Below are positions 62,500 through 64,000 of a stretch of DNA of 64,000 nucleotides, in pieces. The translations under genes and the position numbers were made by a program. This DNA comes from Desarmillaria ectypa. Lineage: Eukaryota; Basidiomycota; Agaricomycetes; Agaricales; Physalacriaceae. The notes under the pieces were generated by a model. That model saw only the letters and a program-made list of their open reading frames with translations. It was not told the DNA's origin and did no database searches. The first letter of the stretch is position 1. The number at the start of each line of letters is the position of its first letter. Location of the stretch: positions 868,001 through 932,000 of the forward strand of contig JAUDYN010000005.1 of assembly GCA_030407005.1 (NCBI GenBank). The letters run 5' to 3'.

Positions 62500-64000
62500 C
62501 TCCCCCTCAAGATGGCAATAGACCTAATTTATGAATAAAATTCTCATGCTTGGACCTTGGTAATGCCTTTGTAAAAATGTCAGCAACCATTTCATCAGTG
62601 GAGCAATATAATAGTTTGATGACCCTAGATTCTACTTTTTTATGGACAAAATAATTCTGCACATCAAAGTGCTTTGACCACACATGATATTGTGGATCTC
62701 TGGCAATGGTGATTGCAGATTGATTGTCCTCAAATAACAAAGTAGGTTCTTCTTAGATGTATCCCAATTCAGCTAAGAGATTGCAATTCCAGATTGCTTG
62801 ATGCATTGCATATGCTAAAGCTGCATATTCTGCTTCTGTGGATGACAAGGCAATGGTCAACTGCTTCTTGGATGACTATGCAAATGCTCCACCTCCCAAC
62901 AGGTAGGTATAGCCTGAGACTGACTTTCAGTCATCTGAGTTGGATGCATAATCTGCATTAGTGTATCTGGTACTGAGAACCTTATGTTCTTTATTAGCTT
63001 GGAAGGTGAGCTTTAAGTTCTTTGTTCCAGATAGATATCTAAACACTCACTTTACAGCTGATCAGTGTTTAAGACCTGGGTTGTTTGAGAACTGGCTTAA
63101 CAACTGTATGGCATATATGATATTGGGCCACATGCAAATTGCAGCATACATCAATGAGCCAATAGTAGACTGGTATCTGCCTTAGATGATAGGCTCAACA
63201 CATTCATCAGCTGGTCGCTTTTGCAGGGTAATATTAGGATCAAGTGGAGTGGTAACAGGTGATGTATTGTGGAGGCCAAAATGAGTGAGTATCCCCTTGA
63301 TGTATTATTGCTGGGATAATAAGATGGTGCCATGGTTGTGGTTCCTCTCTATTTTAATTCCAATGATTTTTTTTGGCTCTCCCATATCCTTAATGTTAAA
63401 CAGCCCTGCTAACTCCTTTTTTACTCTATCTAGATCTTCAGATGTTTCTGCAAAGATCAGCAGGTCATCAACCCATACAGTCAGGAATACTGTCCTGCTG
63501 TTTTAGACATGTTTATAGATACAATGGTCAACTTTGAGCTTTGAGAATCCAATAGAGGTGAGTTTCCTATTGAATTCACAGTTCCACTTGTGTCCTGACT
63601 GTTTTAACCTATAAATGGTCTTGTATAATTTGCAGACACATCCTGATTCATTATTATAGCCTGGAGGCTGGCACATGTATATTTCTTCCTCGAGTTCTCC
63701 ATTGAGGTAAGCTCCTCTAATGTCCATCTGACCAATTTTGAGGTTGTTGATGGCAGCTATATCTAGTGTGGCATGAACAGATTCAAGACAGACAACTGGT
63801 GCAAATGTTTCCATAAAATCAGCTCCTGGAATCTGTGAGTAGCCTTGTGCTATAAGATGGGCCTTGTAGCATAGAACTTTTCCATGCTCATCATATTTCT
63901 TCATGTAGGTCCATCTGCAGCCTATAGTTTCACATCTCTCTGGTAGATCCTTGAGCTTGTAAGTCCCCATTTATCTAATCATTGACATTTCCTCATCTAT
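62500..64000 (-). pseudogene. Copia2 reverse transcriptase and RNase H (partial, runs off window)
   Basis: Minus strand. Reverse transcriptase at 63,503-63,970 and beyond (FAPVVCLESV, MDIRGAYLNGELEEEIYM, YRLKQSGHKW), catalytic WVDDLLIF at about 63,445-63,470, then RNase H ending DIFTKALPR at 62,507-62,740. Stops split the frame (for example at about 63,182). It is better preserved than Copia1. Integrase and gag should lie beyond 64,000. Confidence 0.87.

Overview
The window is nuclear DNA of a filamentous fungus, most likely a basidiomycete of the Agaricomycetes. The supported host genes are cut by many short introns (about 46-63 bp, one of 88 bp) with CTAAC-like branch points. One of them is the fused mitochondrial arginine gene ARG5,6, which is typical of fungi. 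The repeats are Ty3/gypsy chromoviruses, a second long-LTR Ty3-type family and Ty1/copia elements. No prokaryotic feature, CRISPR array or rRNA was seen. All calls come from reading the sequence; no database was searched.

Layout. Positions 1-37026 are a nested, decayed retrotransposon graveyard. I use these working names. Gyp0 to Gyp4 are chromodomain Ty3/gypsy copies with LTRs of about 400-440 bp. LTR-B is a family with LTRs of about 1.2-1.4 kb. Copia1 and Copia2 are copia elements with 192-bp LTRs. The order of nesting can be read on the left: Gyp0 (minus) holds LTR-B copy 1, which holds Gyp1 (5-bp target duplication GATTG), which holds LTR-B copy 2 (4-bp duplication GTGT). On the right, Copia1 holds the Gyp3 and Gyp2 elements. 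Older copies have lost most CpG, and many stop codons are TGA where an intact relative has an arginine codon, so CpG-directed decay is likely.

Positions of about 38.1-61.0 kb are a gene island. A 595-aa gene of unknown function occurs twice as an apparently perfect inverted repeat (1,875-bp arms) around ARG5,6. To its right lie an O-methyltransferase, a divergently transcribed FAD monooxygenase, a cytochrome P450, an MFS transporter and a second P450. These look like the tailoring and transport part of a secondary-metabolite or aromatic-compound cluster; no core synthase is in the window.

Positions 61.08-64 kb return to repeats. A CpG-stripped relic of the ARG5,6 promoter and first exons is cut by a chromovirus LTR, followed by Copia2, which runs off the window.

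Exon models for all host genes were built by hand from splice signals, reading frame and family conservation. Coding lengths are whole multiples of three in every model.
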